DNA of 64,000 nucleotides from Anodontia alba (Eukaryota > Mollusca > Bivalvia > Lucinida > Lucinidae). The notes beneath the pieces were generated by a model that had not been told where the DNA came from, did not search any database, and saw only the letters and a list, made by a program, of their open reading frames with translations. Where the stretch lies: NCBI GenBank assembly GCA_964016985.1, contig OZ024828.1, positions 30,581,129-30,645,128 of the forward strand. Reading direction: 5' to 3'. Below, one piece after another: positions 34,796-46,499 of this stretch (positions within the stretch are counted from its first letter, which is position 1; each line of letters opens with the position of its first letter). The translations under genes were made by a program, and so were the position numbers.

Positions 34796-35590
34796 GTTGA
34801 AACTTGATACACACATATCAAGTGCCATAATTTATTGTGTATACCAGAATCAGGGGAAAGGGCCCATAACTCTTGGAGTTGCATACCTTGATATAATTTA
34901 GAATTACTGAAAATTTTTCTCAGGAACTATGAAAGCTGTCAAGTTGAAACACGGAAAATGGGCTGATGTATCGTGTTTATCAGAATCACGGCCAAGATTT
35001 ATAATACTTGGCGTTATATCCCTTGATAGGTTTTACAATTTGCCATTAACGAAACATTTTCGTCACACTTTTCTTAAGAAATGTAAGGGTTACAAAGTAG
35101 AAATCTAGCACAAACATGGACAGTGGGTTGACGTATTGTGTATACTGGAAACAGGGCCAAGGGCCCACAACTTTTGGAGTTAAACTCCATGATAATTTTT
35201 ACATAATTATTACAGTTTACCATCAATGAAAAATTTTCGTTTAACATTTCTCAAGGAACTATGAAAGATGTTAACTTGAAACTTGGTACATACATGGACA
35301 GTGGGCTGATGTATCATGTATGCTAGCATCAGGGCCAAGGGCGTATAACTCTAAAAGTTACATCCTTTGATTGCCATTAATGGAAAAGTTTCGTCAGACT
35401 TTTCTAAAGAACTGTGAGGGTTACAATATTGAAACCTGGTACACACATGGACAGTGGGCTGATGTTTTGTGTATACCAGAATCAGGGGCAAGGGCTAACA
35501 GGAATAATGAAAGCTATTAATATGAAACTTCGTACACACATAGACAGTGGGCTGTTGTATCGTGTATATCAGAATCGTATAGCGACCAGT

Positions 35591-35731
35591 ACTACTATCA
35601 GAGGCCACTCAAAAAAAGCTGTTTAAAAATAGATTTAGACGCATTATCAGGGCAAACTCATTCAGTAATAGGGTTGTGAAGACTTGGAATTCGCTCACCG
35701 TAAATGTTGTAAGTGCACCCTCACTAAACAA
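35591..35731 (+). pseudogene. LINE reverse-transcriptase C-terminal fragment
   Basis: Read with one frame slip near 35618, this gives TTIRGHSKK then LFKNRFRRIIRANSFSNRVV and KTWNSLTVNVVSAP, the typical C-terminal tail of Jockey/CR1-like LINE polyproteins. It belongs to a different element from the relic at 35870, whose own C-terminal end is present at about 37090. Confidence 0.65.
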
Positions 35732-35869
35732 AGGGTAACAAAGTTGAAACCTGGTACAAACATGGACAGTGGGTTCGTTATCGTGTATATCGGAATAAGG
35801 GCCAAGGGCTCATAACTCATGGAGTTAATTCCCTTGATAGATTTTACGTTGCCACATTACCATGTCCTA

Positions 35870-37169
35870 CAGTGATGTGTCTCAAGCTTCTGTCAGACAG
35901 GCAACATGCTTTCAGGAAAAATCGTTGCTGTGAAACTCGGTTGATCACAGTAATAAATGATTGGGCCAAATTTTTGGATGCAGGAGGTCAAGTAGATACA
36001 TTTATATTGGACTTCGAGAAGGCCTTTGACACTCCTCCTCATGAACTTCTGAAATGTAAACTCCGTGGATATGACATAAGTGGAAAAACTTTAGTATGGA
36101 TTGATTCATTTCTGTGCAATAGGCAACAAAGAGTTGTAGTCAACGGAGCAAAATCTCAAAGGTCACCTGTTTTATCTGATGTGCCGCAAGGCACTGTTTT
36201 CGGTCCACTGTTGTTTTCCTTGTATATAAATGACATCATGGTTGGAATAGAATCTGAGATTCGTTTGTTTGCTGATGACTGTGTCTGCTATCGTCGGATT
36301 GATAGCACTGAAGACACATCGAAACTCCAAAGGATATTGATCAACTAGGCAAATGGGCCAGGAAATTGGGTACATGTATGAGATTTCAGCCTGTGAAATG
36401 TAACATTATGCAGCTTACTAGGAAACGGATAAAAAAAGATCAATGCAGTTTACTCCTTAGAAGGAACAGTCCTCGAAAATGTGAATAATATTAAATACCT
36501 TGGTGTGACAATTTCTAAGGATTTGAAATGGAATACTTTTGTAAGCAATGTTTGCACAAAAGCAAACAGAACTCTTCGTTTCTTAAGACGTAATCTATCG
36601 TCGTGCCCCCAAGATGTTAAAGAGACGGCATACAAGGGGTTGGTGCGACCAGCCAATCTTGGAGTATGCTAACCCTCTTTCGGACCCACATGGAACAGTA
36701 GTCCAGGAAGAATTAGAAAAGGTTCAGAATCCTGCAGCTAGGTTTGTGACTGGAAACTACAATTTTGAAACTGGAAGTATGACTAGCATTCTTGAACAGT
36801 TAGGGTAGGAGTCTCTTCACAGAGACGTAAAGGTAGGAAACTCATATTGCTATTCAAAGGTCTGAAAGGTAGAGCGAGTATACCTTGTGATGACCTTCAA
36901 CCCCCAAATAGGCGCAGTAGGAATCAGCACCCCATGGCATTTCAAGTGCAATATGCCAGAACTGACATTTGTAAGTACAGTTTCTTTCCAGACACCACTA
37001 GGAATTGGAATGCACTCCCTGCAGCACTCCCTGCTGAAAGTTCTAAGGACCCTGTCGCTAGATTCACATCACTTGTGAGATCTAGAGACTAGTCTTTGCA
37101 ATCGTTGGCCCTGGTGAATGAATGTCTATTGATGTGTCACCAGTAAAATATTCTGATTCTGATTCTGAT
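35870..37169 (+). pseudogene. Jockey/CR1-like LINE relic, reverse-transcriptase part
   Basis: A 5'-truncated non-LTR retrotransposon. The first open part (35872-36348) begins in the finger region (DRQHAFRKNRCCET), carries the catalytic Asp block FILDFEKAFDTPPHELL, a DVPQGTVFGPLLFSLYINDI motif and the FADD active-site box (LFADDCVCYR). Homology then continues in other frames: QLGKWARK near 36350, NNIKYLGVTISKDLKWNTFV at 36484, ILEYANPLSDPHG near 36656, then SFFPDTTRNWNALPA to a stop near 37092. At least three frame breaks make it dead. The 3' end is an (ATTCTG)n tail at about 37150-37169, as usual for such LINEs. Confidence 0.9.
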
Positions 37170-37309
37170 CTGGTAAGCATGAATAAAAAATATTTCATTA
37201 TTATGGGTAATTCTCTTCTGATAGCGCTGTAGCGGGGCTATAGTCAGTTATTTAAACTGCACTAAGACATGGAATATAGCACGGTTACTGTTGCATGTAA
37301 ATTGCAACT
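37170..37309. other. Spacer
   Basis: Nothing recognised. Confidence 0.4.
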
Positions 37310-37620
37310 TATCGCTTAGCACTCTGGGTAAAATTTTCAGCAAACAACATTTTGACATATTTTTTCTTATTTTTCCCAGAAAACAGGATTTGACATTTCA
37401 TGCAAATTGTCTCTGCATGAAATGTCAAATCCTTAGGAGACAATTTGCATGAAATGTCAAATCCGGTTTTCTGGGAAAAATAAGAAAAAAATATTTCAAA
37501 ATGTCGTTTGCTGCTCAGGAGACAATTTGCATGAAATGTCAAACCCTGTTTACTGGGAAAAATAAGAAAAATATCACCAATTTTTCGACTGCTGAAAATG
37601 CCCAGAGAGTGGTAAAGGTT
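37310..37620. repeat. Family K foldback with repeated arms
   Basis: ACAGGATTTGACATTTCATG and GGAGACAATTTGCATGAAAT, then GTCAAATCC, occur in opposite orders at least three times. Ends AATTTTCAGCAAACAAC and CGACTGCTGAAAATGCC. One arm was duplicated, giving an arm-arm-arm structure. Confidence 0.7.
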
Positions 37621-38548
37621 ATAAATATATAATCTAATTCATCTTTTGTTTGAACAAATACTACAGGACCTTGCGCAAAAATGATGCGGTTTTCAATAAC
37701 GCATGTACCATTTGTAAACAACAGAAACAAATGATATTTTGAATATATTTGAATTTCATCATAGTTTCTCGTCAACAGTCAGAAAATCGCCAAATTAATC
37801 TCGGATATCATTTCTCGGGGCGGTGTACTGCCACTAAATTTAACATACCATATTTCCACAGCCCGTTTAGCTGATACAACCTTCCTAATAACTATCTAAA
37901 ATCGCCCCCAAAATAGTTCCATGATAACGCTGATAACACTAAGTTCTGCATTTAGAAATATTAGCTTTCTACGCTTTGATGCTTATAAAAATCAAATGAA
38001 TAGACAAAACTGAAGAAAACGTCAAACTTTTGAAGAAATAAGATTTTGATCATATTAAGTACACTAGGCGGGCGAATATGAATAGTTCAGTAAAACACGC
38101 CAAATCTACAGCTTAGGGTAACAAGCAGAGACAATTTTAGGAATTTGCAATAGAGAAGAAGCTCCTCAAATGACACAAATTGGGGTGGGAAGGGTCAAAT
38201 CCCACAAGGGGTGAGGCTATAACTCATCTAACAATTAAATATTATGCGTGACTTCTTTTATTTTCACTTAACAAGTGCCCTCGTACATTGTAAAAGCTGC
38301 GCGACAGATATTACTCGAATATATCATTAATGACAGATTCTATCTGTCATTCTTCGTTGCCACGCACGGTTTTAGAGAAAGTGACTTTGACTACTATTCA
38401 ATTTCATATTCATGCGCGCACAAAAGTAGACCCAATGTTTCAATGTGTGTATATTAGTACGCCAATGAAGAGCTGTTCATACAAAAGTAGTGCAACTTGT
38501 GCTTCATCTATGGCGAGAGTCGCTGAGAGAACCCGCCTTAATATATGT
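37621..38548. other. Non-coding stretch
   Basis: No gene. The inverted pair AATGACAGATTCTATCTGTC near 38328 and TAGAATCTGTCATT near 38702 brackets the family E hairpin; its meaning is unclear. Confidence 0.4.
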
Positions 38549-38613
38549 GCGAACAACAAAGGCGCAGATCAGCCTGCGCATCCGCGCAGGCTGATCAGCT
38601 CCTTTGTTGTTCG
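38549..38613. repeat. Family E hairpin, best-preserved copy
   Basis: Nearly perfect ~31 bp arms: GCGAACAACAAAGG then CGCAGATCAGCCTGCGC, against GCGCAGGCTGATCAGC and TCCTTTGTTGTTCGC; loop ATCC. Confidence 0.9.
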
Positions 38614-38759
38614 CTGTAGCTTGTGTTTTTTTTCGACGAAGAAGCGTCTCACAAACTTAAATGGAGAACAGAATGATACCTGGAATTTATTAGTTTATCA
38701 TAGAATCTGTCATTTCAGGGCTATTCAGCCCTTTGATTTTGACCTATGTTTCTCGGTAA

Positions 38760-38855
38760 TACACGGCTGCTAATCTCAACACACGCAACACCGTGTTGTG
38801 AACAAAACTCGTAAGACATCGGTGGCATTTTGGCACGATCGCCGATATCTAAATC
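38760..38855 (+). repeat. Dispersed repeat J, forward copy
   Basis: GCTGCTAATCTCAACACACG, AACACCGTGTTGTGAA and GGCACGATCGCCGATATC match, inverted, the sequence at 45045-45190. Confidence 0.75.
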
Positions 38856-39141
38856 GTGCGATGTAATTCAACCTCTTATTTAGCCTCCCATATAACTAGA
38901 TCAGAATTATCGTCCTTTAAGCGAATACGGAACAAAACTCATTTTTCTCCCGATGCAAGGGTGGTCTGATTTTGCCTTTTTTTTTGTGACAGACAGATAT
39001 GTAAAACACCAGTTCTTGGAGAGATTACATATCTCCGGTTAAATAGATCACCATTTAAGTTACTGTGTCGTTCAAAAGAAAATATATCGCATTTGCCATC
39101 GGGCATGAGACTGGGCATTTTATTGACGAGTGGCGCTTAAG
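38856..39141. other. Non-coding spacer
   Basis: Nothing recognised. Confidence 0.4.
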
Positions 39142-39437
39142 CATTACGAAAACAAGCCTATTCAAATATACAGAATTTCACCATAAAAAAAAAAAAAAAA
39201 AAAAAAAAAACTGAAAATTTTCAGATAAAAATTTGGATATTTTTCATATTTCTGCTCAAAACACGGATGGTGCGTACTCGTTAGAACCGCCTCGGCGAGG
39301 CAATTCTAACGAGTACCCACAATGTATGTTTTTGAGCAGAAATGAGACAAATAATGTATACCCCTGTAAACCCCAGTTTTACTATATATAAGTTGGGTTT
39401 AAGGGGGTCAAAATAATATAGGCATGTTTTCATGATG
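39142..39437 (+). mobile_element. Element A, copy 12, with poly-A insertion
   Basis: Ends CATTACGAAAACAAGCC and GTTTTCATGATG. A 26-base A run (39186-39211) replaces part of the left half and accounts for the extra length. The core has unpaired changes (CACGGATGGTGCG, GGCAATTC). Confidence 0.85.
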
Positions 39438-39710
39438 GAGAGCAATGGCGAGTAAAATGATCGGTGGTGATTGAGAAGACAATGGTTTTTCAGTATCATA
39501 TTTCATTCTACTTGTCACGTTTTACGTATGATGTCTGATCCATTTGCAGCAAATGTGTTCTGAAGCCTACTTTTCAATCCTAGTGCGAGTATAACCTTTT
39601 TTCTTTCTTTCAAGGCATTTTATACCCGTATGTTTGATAATGGTGAATTAGGCCAAAAGGGGTGTATTTTCATCTGACAGGTTACGAGAAATAAATATTT
39701 ATTCTGACCT

Positions 39711-39816
39711 CCCAGCAGGCACACAACGTTGAAACAACGTCGATTCAACGTTGATCAACGTCCAGACGTTGAATCAAAGTTGAATCGACGTTGTTTAACG
39801 TCGTGTATCTGCTGGG
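39711..39816. mobile_element. CCCAGCAGGCACA foldback MITE, AACGTTGA type
   Basis: Ends CCCAGCAGGCACACAACGTT and GTTTAACGTCGTGTATCTGC then TGGG. The inside is made of ACGTTGAATCAACG-like units in both directions, with CCAGACGTTG at the centre. Same end class as 4746-4900, different interior. Confidence 0.8.
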
Positions 39817-39969
39817 CTACCTACATTTTCTCTGGTGTATGCGAAAATACGTATTTGTTTTTAATCCCAAAGGAATACACCTTATTGTGCAAATAAATGT
39901 GTGACCTGGCAAAACGCAGACCGCTCACAGCGCTTTCAGTTTACTACAACTTCTTTGAAATGCATTAAA

Positions 39970-40330
39970 TCATTTAGGTCACATAAGCACGAAGTGCTTG
40001 AAGATGTAATCGAACGTTGTCCGTCGGGCGTCGCCCATCTTCCGTCAACATTTCATTAAACATCATAGAATGTGCTTGATAGATTTTATGAAATTGTACA
40101 GGGATGTCCCTTAGGTCACCCTTATAGAATGGAAACATGGCTGTCAGCGGATGAAATACATATTTGCCTTATATATATGGCTGTAGTGCAGACGGTAAAC
40201 ATTCTTCCCCCGATTCTGATTGATGGATTTCAATGAAATTTTTCCAGAGATGTCCCTTGGGTGACTCTGTCAGATTTCTTCAGTCATCCTTATGGTACGG
40301 AAAACGTGGCTGCCAGTAACTAGCCAGTCA
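39970..40330 (+). repeat. Hairpin-headed repeat, AGCACGAAGTGCT head
   Basis: Head hairpin AAGCACGAAGTGCTT, then GTTGTCCGTCGGGCGTCGCC. Two diverged units follow with GATTTYAATGAAATT..., AGRGATGTCCCTTRGGTCAC or GTGAC, and GGAAAACRTGGCTG. Same architecture as the array at 31340. Confidence 0.65.
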
Positions 40331-40756
40331 TTGCATCAATCAAGCCAGGGAAGCATTTGATTGTCTCTGTCTGAACTAGACTAGCTCCTAGACCTTGATG
40401 TCATGTTTTATCACTCCTAACTATAAGCTGATTCAAATTTATGTATGACATCTTGTATAGCCAGTCTCTAATAGTTGGACTCTGACATCTGATATCTCCA
40501 AGATTAGTTGCTGCTATCAAAGAGGTGAGGCAAGCAATAAGTAGTAGTTCATTAAATTAATAATTATAATTGATGAATGAAAATAATATTGATATCCGAC
40601 TAGTAGCTAGTCTATGTCTGAACCTATTCGTCAGTAAGTAGTGAAAATTGTAAATACACGGTAATGTGTAAAATCTCTAGCTCCATCAACATTCTACTTG
40701 ACGTTTAAAAAAACGTTAACCCTTCTCATGCAGAACACAACATATCATGTCTTAGC
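40331..40756. other. Non-coding stretch
   Basis: No gene seen. Confidence 0.4.
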
Positions 40757-40822
40757 AAACAGTGTAGATCCAGATCAGTTGGCTTCTGAAGAAGCCAACT
40801 GATCTGGATCTGCACTGTTTGT
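40757..40822. repeat. Short hairpin, family D, GATCAGTTGGCTT stem
   Basis: CAAACAGTGTAGATCCAGAT and CAGTTGGCTTC, loop TGA, GAAGCCAACTG and ATCTGGATCTGCACTGTTTG. The stem is perfect over more than 20 bp. Confidence 0.9.
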
Positions 40823-41255
40823 CATTAAATATGTGAATTTCTATCAAAAACCCTGATAAGGTTATCTTATTGGCTGGAAATTAGAGGTGGGTGTGGCATG
40901 TTAATTTATTCGGCATGAGAAGGGTTAATGCAACATCACTCATTTGTCTTCCACTGTTATGGTAAAACCAAACCTACACTGAAAAGCAGTCAGTTTCTTA
41001 GATGGATGAATACTACTGGCAGAGCCAGAAAACACGCATCGCTAGGTTTTATAAACATCATTTGACTGACAAAGCATTTTATCCCAATATATACAAACAG
41101 GTGCAAAAAGATTCAGGTGAGCGTTACATGGTCATCACGGTCCTTTTGTTTATTTATAGGATTGCAAATGTATAGCACGGCGTTCAGGGTACGTGTGGGT
41201 GTGTTTGGCTGCATGTGCACAAGTGTGTCATGTGTTTGCCTGCCAGCCTGTAAAG

Positions 41256-41700
41256 TAGTGTTGCCACTAATGATCGATTATAATCAATCATAAGTCATTT
41301 TTGCCTCTTGTGACTAAAGATCGGAAAGATTTTTTTATAGTCGACTAATAGAAAAATTCTATTTTTAGAAAATATTTTTCTCGCTTTTTATTTTAAGAGG
41401 CAAGTTATAAAGAAATGAAATTCAAAGCTATCTATTTGTGTCAGTTTAGATTTCTGGTCAATAAAAATGAAGAAATTTGATAAAATAGCCTCAAAAAAGT
41501 TAACTCAAAAATACTATATTTTTTTTTCTTATTTCTCCATAAAAACATATATTGTGGGTACTCTTATCTGGATAATCCTATTACTGATCTTGAGCTATGA
41601 AAAAGTACTTTAATTAAGAGTGAATATATCTGCTACAAATCGATTATTAATCAATGATCAGTCGGTTTTACAAAACCGATTATCGGCTTTGTAATTCTGG
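41256..41700 (+). mobile_element. AATCGATTA-type hAT-like element, core deleted
   Basis: Begins AGTGTTGCCACTAATGATCG and ends CCGATTATCGGCTTTGTAAT then TCTGG. It shares CTTGTGACTRAMGATCGGAA and AGAAATTTGATAAAA-like words with 8140-8591. The core region jumps from TATTGTGGGTACTC straight to TTATCTGGATAATCC, so only the tip of the left arm remains. Confidence 0.6.
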
Positions 41701-42090
41701 CCGATTCCCAAAACTATTGTAAAGGAAGGAACGCAAGCTTAATTTCATTCAATTTTAGAACGGTGGTTTAAATCAAGCAAACTATTCGTTTTGGGTTAGC
41801 TGCAATATATACTATCAGACTGTTTACTTTTAACCGCGACTGCGTTTACACTTGAAGCAATCAGTATCGAAAATTCTAGACGGTTCTGGCACAGTTAAAA
41901 TCGCGTTCACACTATTATCTTGTCATTTGCTGCAACGTTTGCTTGGCGCTTTAAGAATCAATTATTGTACACGTATTGCGCAGTTACCCTAAATATTGAA
42001 ACACCTTAAATTCTTACCACACTTGTCCTAAAACGTGAACAAATTCATTTTAAAACCTCTTCTTGTGCTTACGCATTACAGGATGAGTTG
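41701..42090. other. Non-coding stretch
   Basis: No gene. AGTTACCCTAAATATTGAAA near 41970 is the usual outer flank of family D. Confidence 0.4.
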
Positions 42091-42155
42091 CAAATCGTGT
42101 AGACCCTGAGTTCTGCGGAGTCTGATTTGTGTCTTCACTGTTTGTTCGGGCCTGT
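42091..42155. repeat. Family D relative, stem mostly lost
   Basis: CAAATCGTGTAGACCCTGAG, TTCTGCGGAGTCTGATTTGT, GTCTTCACTGTTTG. The left stem has been deleted. Confidence 0.6.
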
Positions 42156-42329
42156 CTGTCTCAGTACTTAGGGTTAAAACGGTATTATGGCTTTAAGCGT
42201 TAAATCTAATTTCAGTGTTGAAAAACATCAGTATTTCTGCTGCGAAACATATGTATGTAGACTGTTCCACATGACCTCGTTCCTTGATTTTTCATTAATT
42301 CCTAATGAGTTAATCCAAACAGAGATTAT

Positions 42330-43266
42330 GTAACAGATGCATGCTCGTTGTTTTATTTTGAATCCTGAGGAGGAAACCCAAATAGGATTCATTCACTGAT
42401 AATAACAAGATCTGTCGCCAGACCCGAAAGCTCGCCTGATATTGCACATTTTGTATCTGGAAAATTCTAAGTCCGTGACCTTGATTTTGACATGACCTCT
42501 GATTGTGGGTGGGGCGGGAGATGGGGATTGCCTGTGCAAAATTTTCATCAAACCAAAGATGAATCAATTCAGTGACAAGGTCAAAAAATAATTAAGTCTT
42601 AAAATCTTAAACGAAAACTTTAACAGTTTTAAAATTCTAAGTCTGTACCCTCCACCCCAAGGCCACGGTCATTAGTGCTGATGATGCTGATAAAAACATT
42701 GGACCAGTAGCTATCATGATACCAAATATAAATTAAATCCATTGTTTGGTTTAGAAGTAATGAGGTTCTAAAATCTTTGACGTAAAACTTAAACATAAAA
42801 ATATTGACATGACTGTGACCTTGACCTTAATATGAACTAGGGGGATGAGGATGGTACTGTACTGTGCAAAATCCTGAACCAATATGTATCATCATACCAA
42901 AGACGAATCAAATCGGTGATAAGGTTAGAAAATAATGAAATCTTAAAAACTTTAACAAAAACTTTGACATTTAATTTCTAAGTCTGTGACCTCGACCTCA
43001 AAGTCACGGTCATGAGTGCTGATGGTGCAGATAAAAACTTTTGACCACTGTCTGACATGACCTAGGGTAGTGGGGATGGTACTGCGCAAACCTTTGGACC
43101 AATATGTATCATAATACCAAAGATGAATCAAATCGATGGTAAGGTTAGGTAATAATGAAGTCTTAAAAACTTTAACGAAAACTTTAACATTTATGGACGC
43201 CGACGCTAAAGCCCATGCCAACGCCGACGACGCCGACGCCGCCGACACTACCGCCGACTCCGGGGG
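42330..43266 (+). repeat. Degenerate tandem array with GCC-rich tail
   Basis: Three or so units of ~300 bp share TTCTAAGTCYGTGACCT, GACATGACCT, GGGATGGTACTG, ACCAATATGTATCAT, ACCAAAGATGAATCAAATC and TCTTAAAAACTTTAACGAAA. The array ends in GACGCCGACGCTAAAGCCCA and GACGACGCCGACGCCGCCGA (43194-43266), a GC-rich tail. The Asp/Ala-rich frame over the tail is an artefact. Confidence 0.7.
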
Positions 43267-43870
43267 TAATACAGTAGCTCTCCGTGAACGTTGTTCAGGC
43301 GAGCTAATAACAGTATTTCAACTATATCAATACGACAGAAGGAAAGAACATAACAGAAACTTTATACAGTTTCTACACGTGTTTTACATGATATGTTTTG
43401 ACAGACTACTGGTCACAATAAAGAAATTAAGTTTTTGAAAATCAAACTGGTACCAACGCTTGAAATGGTGATAGACACAGTCTCTGTACAACGAAACGCC
43501 GAACAAAAACGACCTGAATTCCGTCTGTAGCAAGGTTCTTACCCGGGACTTCTTGATCCATTGGCGGGAGAGTTAACCCGCTGCGGACCTCCCAGATTTT
43601 TTTTTTTTTTGCCTATTTCAATTGTTTCATTTCTATTGTTATTTCCTAAAGACTATTGCACGACCCGCAATAAAGGCGTCCGGAATGAAGACTTACTTAC
43701 AAGGAGTGTCCTCTAATCACCAATAATCACCATGTCAGTCCGTCCATAATCAGTTTGTTTTTAAAAGTCGCTATCACTTTTAAACTGTTTAGAATATTTA
43801 GATAATGTTCGGCAGGTAGATATATATTGACAAGATGTAACCAATAAAATAATCAAATGCCAGATTTTTT
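43267..43870. other. Non-coding stretch with a possible SINE trace
   Basis: CGGGACTTCTTGATCCATTG, GAGAGTTAACCCGCTGCGG and a T run near 43597 look like a tRNA-derived SINE in reverse, but the promoter boxes are not clear. Confidence 0.3.
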
Positions 43871-43873
43871 TTT

Positions 43874-43960
43874 AAATATAAAGCCTCGTCGAGGCATGTC
43901 ATGTCTGTCTGTCCGGTAATCAGTTTGTGAAAATCGCTATAACTTTTAAGCAACCAGTAA
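43874..43960 (+). repeat. Hairpin-headed repeat, GCCTCGTCGAGGC head (short)
   Basis: AAGCCTCGTCGAGGC is followed by ATGTCATGTCTGTCTGTCCG and AAATCGCTATAACTTTTAA. A paralogous piece without the head is at about 43736-43800. Same plan as the arrays at 31.34 and 39.97 kb. Confidence 0.6.
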
Positions 43961-44159
43961 CAACTATCGACCTACTACCACTTACCACAACAAGCACCAC
44001 TAACTACCACTAACTTCATACTAATTATACATGTACTTCTTAACAGCAATAGATGAGTGCAGATGGCGCAAGAATAATTTGCAAACTGTTATCGGGCATA
44101 TAGTGCGCATTATTTAAGATAATAAAAATTCAAAACGTGATCCAGACCTTTAGGCCATT

Positions 44160-44439
44160 CATTACAAAAACACGCCTATTTAAATATATTGATAATTTCA
44201 CCACCAAAAATCCTGAAAGATTTCAGATAAAAATTCTGATATTTTCCATATTTATGCACAAAACATAGATTGTGGGTACTCGTTAGAACCGCCTCGCCGA
44301 GGCGGTTCTAACAAGTACCCACAATATATGTTTTTGAGCAGAAATAAGAAAAATAATGTATACCCCTGTTACCCCCAGTTTTACTATATAAAAGTGGGGT
44401 TTAAGGGGGTCAAAATTGTATAGGTATGTTTTCGTGATG
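44160..44439 (+). mobile_element. Element A, copy 13
   Basis: Full length. Core near perfect (CTCGTTAGAACCGCCTCGCC; one change CAAGTACC). Left end CATTACAAAAACACGCC. Confidence 0.9.
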
Positions 44440-44517
44440 GACAGATGATGGAGAGGGTAGTGCTGAATTGAAACTGAGAAACAATGTCTATCCCAGTCTT
44501 ATGTTTGTTTTCATTTA

Positions 44518-44824
44518 CAGTCGAATCTCAATAGCTCGAACACCGATGGCTCGTTTACCATGGCTAATTCAAACTCGTTTTTGAGTCCTTATGAAATTCT
44601 CCCGATAACTCAAGAAAGAAAATATTTTGGGAAATTTTCTTATTTTATCATGAAATCGTATGTTGTGTGTACTCATTAGAATCGCCTCATCGAGGCGATT
44701 CTAATAAGTACGCTCAACATACAATTATTGTGTAGAAAATCGAAAGCATTTCCTTAAATTATCGCTATTTGCTTCCTGATCTTTTCATGGTCCCAAAGAT
44801 GTTCGAGCCATTGAAGTTCGACTG
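44518..44824. mobile_element. Pogo-like hairpin MITE with shared core, copy 3
   Basis: TA|CAGTCGAATCTCAATAGCTC to GAGCCATTGAAGTTCGACTG|TA: both ends and the TA duplication are intact. Core at about 44650-44728 in the T:A form. Confidence 0.9.
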
Positions 44825-45044
44825 TATTTTGTTATTTTTAAGTGTTAGCCTTGTTTGTAGGGTTAATAATGGTAGTTTGCAAGGCCGTTAGTAGCAGCAA
44901 GTGGTAGTCAGTGGGGTCGTTAGTGGTGGTTTTCGGGGTCTTTAGTAGCAGTTAGTGGCATATGTCGGGTCGTTAGCGGTAGGTTGTGTAGTTGATAGTG
45001 GTAGACTCGATAAGATGTATTAAATCACCCAATTTTGGATATCG
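44825..45044. other. Non-coding, GTTAGTGGTGG-like words
   Basis: GTCGTTAGTGGTGGTTTTCG, TTTAGTAGCAGTTAGTGGCA and GTCGTTAGCGGTAGGTTG form a loose ~45 bp repeat; related reversed words (CCACTAACTACCACTAAC) occur near 43980-44010. Confidence 0.5.
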
Positions 45045-45190
45045 GCGATCGTGCCAAAATGTCAGCATTATTTCAAATGACACCCACCTTCAACGTCACC
45101 TAAACTGACCCTCTGCAACCACCTCCGGAAGAACTTACGATTTTCTTTTCACAACACGGTGTTGCGCATGTTGAGATAAGCAGCCAGCCG
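45045..45190 (-). repeat. Dispersed repeat J, inverted copy
   Basis: GATATCGGCGATCGTGCC, then TTCACAACACGGTGTTGCGC and ATGTTGAGATAAGCAGCC are the inverse of 38760-38855, with about 50 extra bases inside. Confidence 0.75.
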
Positions 45191-45535
45191 TGTAATATGC
45201 AAATAACAAAATAGTCCTTAAAATACTTTCTACGATTATTATCAGAATGCTATAATTAAAGAATATGAGTGGCATTTCCTACCAACATAATGAGAAAATA
45301 AAGATGCTCAGCACACTTGGCCAAAGAGCGATTTTGTCTACCTGGTAGTTGTGTTTGGGTTGTTTCCCTTGTATAGCAAGCTGAGTTGCTTCCCTTGTAT
45401 AATCCTGGTAATGTGTATGCAACTGTTCCATGCACTGTAATATGGTGTTATCATTGAATTTGTATCAATAAATTTGATACCTTGCTTTCATGTCGAAAGA
45501 AAATGAACGAAAAAACTTCTTTAATACTTTTAAGT

Positions 45536-45538
<3 letters not shown>

Positions 45539-45570
<32 letters not shown>
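45539..45570 (+). repeat. Poly-T tract
   Basis: Over 30 T in a row. Confidence 0.95.
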
Positions 45571-45819
45571 CAAAAATCGCACACATGCATTTTATATTGC
45601 GGATGTCTTCAATTTTATTTTACTGAAGCACTCCCTAATCCAGTCTATAAAACTGTAAGAGGCCACTAGAAATCGGTGCAATTCTCGCGCTCTGTAATTT
45701 CTGAAGAAAAAACAAAACAAAACAAAAAAAAAAACAATTACCCTTACCGCGGTCCTTCTAGAGACAGAAAAAGGACAGAAAGGTGGCAATCGAGTATGAC
45801 GGCCCGTGTGAGTTTATTC

Positions 45820-45915
45820 TCATTTAATACAGAAATCTACATTTAAAATGCAGATATCTGCATTTAAGTATACATCTCTGCATTTAAATATTGATATCTA
45901 CATTTAAACACAGGC
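45820..45915. repeat. ATCTGCATTTAAAT short tandem repeat
   Basis: Five or so units of about 20 bp such as ATATCTGCATTTAAGTATAC and ATCTCTGCATTTAAATATTG. Same unit class as 46500-46800. Confidence 0.75.
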
Positions 45916-46499
45916 CTGTAGATATCTCTGTTTGTGAATCTGCTTATTTTCAACAAATAATCAGTACTTCCTTGCTGAAGGTTTTTGATATGCTTGATAT
46001 TAGCAAGCTTCAGAGTATCCGGACTTGCATGAAAACTGGGCACTGATGTGTTGACCAGAGCTCGCCAGTTACTTGCGAGTGTTATGTTCTGGACCCTGTG
46101 TCTGTTGGCGCTCGTCATTAGGTACAGGGATCCAGGTTAAATTGTTCTACGTTTAGTTATCGGAATGTTCGCGGTTACATGTAAAACAAAAGCAAACTTT
46201 TATTTAAGTTACAATAATTTTCGGCGGAGAGTAGCAACCATCCCCAAACTATTCTCATGCTGTCTTGTGGAACAACAAAAATAGATGCCTATGCGAATTA
46301 AGTTTAGTTATGCTTGTTTGTAGCCAAGTATATGGGTATGCTTATGTAGCATTGGGTTGGACTGTACAGAGATGATAGTGTGAAGTCTGAAGCGTCTTTA
46401 ATCATCATTATATTTTAATTATCATTGTTTTATTTTTTGTCGTCATATTGGGATTTGTAACCAGCAAACGGTACGCATGTAAAATCGGCGAAAGCGGTA

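Larger units (their letters stand above)
34480..35868 (+). repeat. Hairpin-array type repeat with two insertions
   Basis: Starts with a CCTTCCGTCAGCCATTCCGT stretch. Units contain TTTCTCAAGAACTRTRARRG, GGTTACAAAGTTGAAAC, TACACACATGGACAGTGGGC, TGATGTATCGTGTATA and AGGGCCAAGGGCCCATAACT. About six units. Interrupted by element A copy 11 (34557-34795) and by a LINE fragment (35591-35731); it ends where the LINE relic at 35870 begins. Confidence 0.75.

Noticed and set aside
43136..43438. 100-codon frame with an Asp/Ala-rich middle
   Set aside because: Product of the GACGCC-rich tail of a tandem array.
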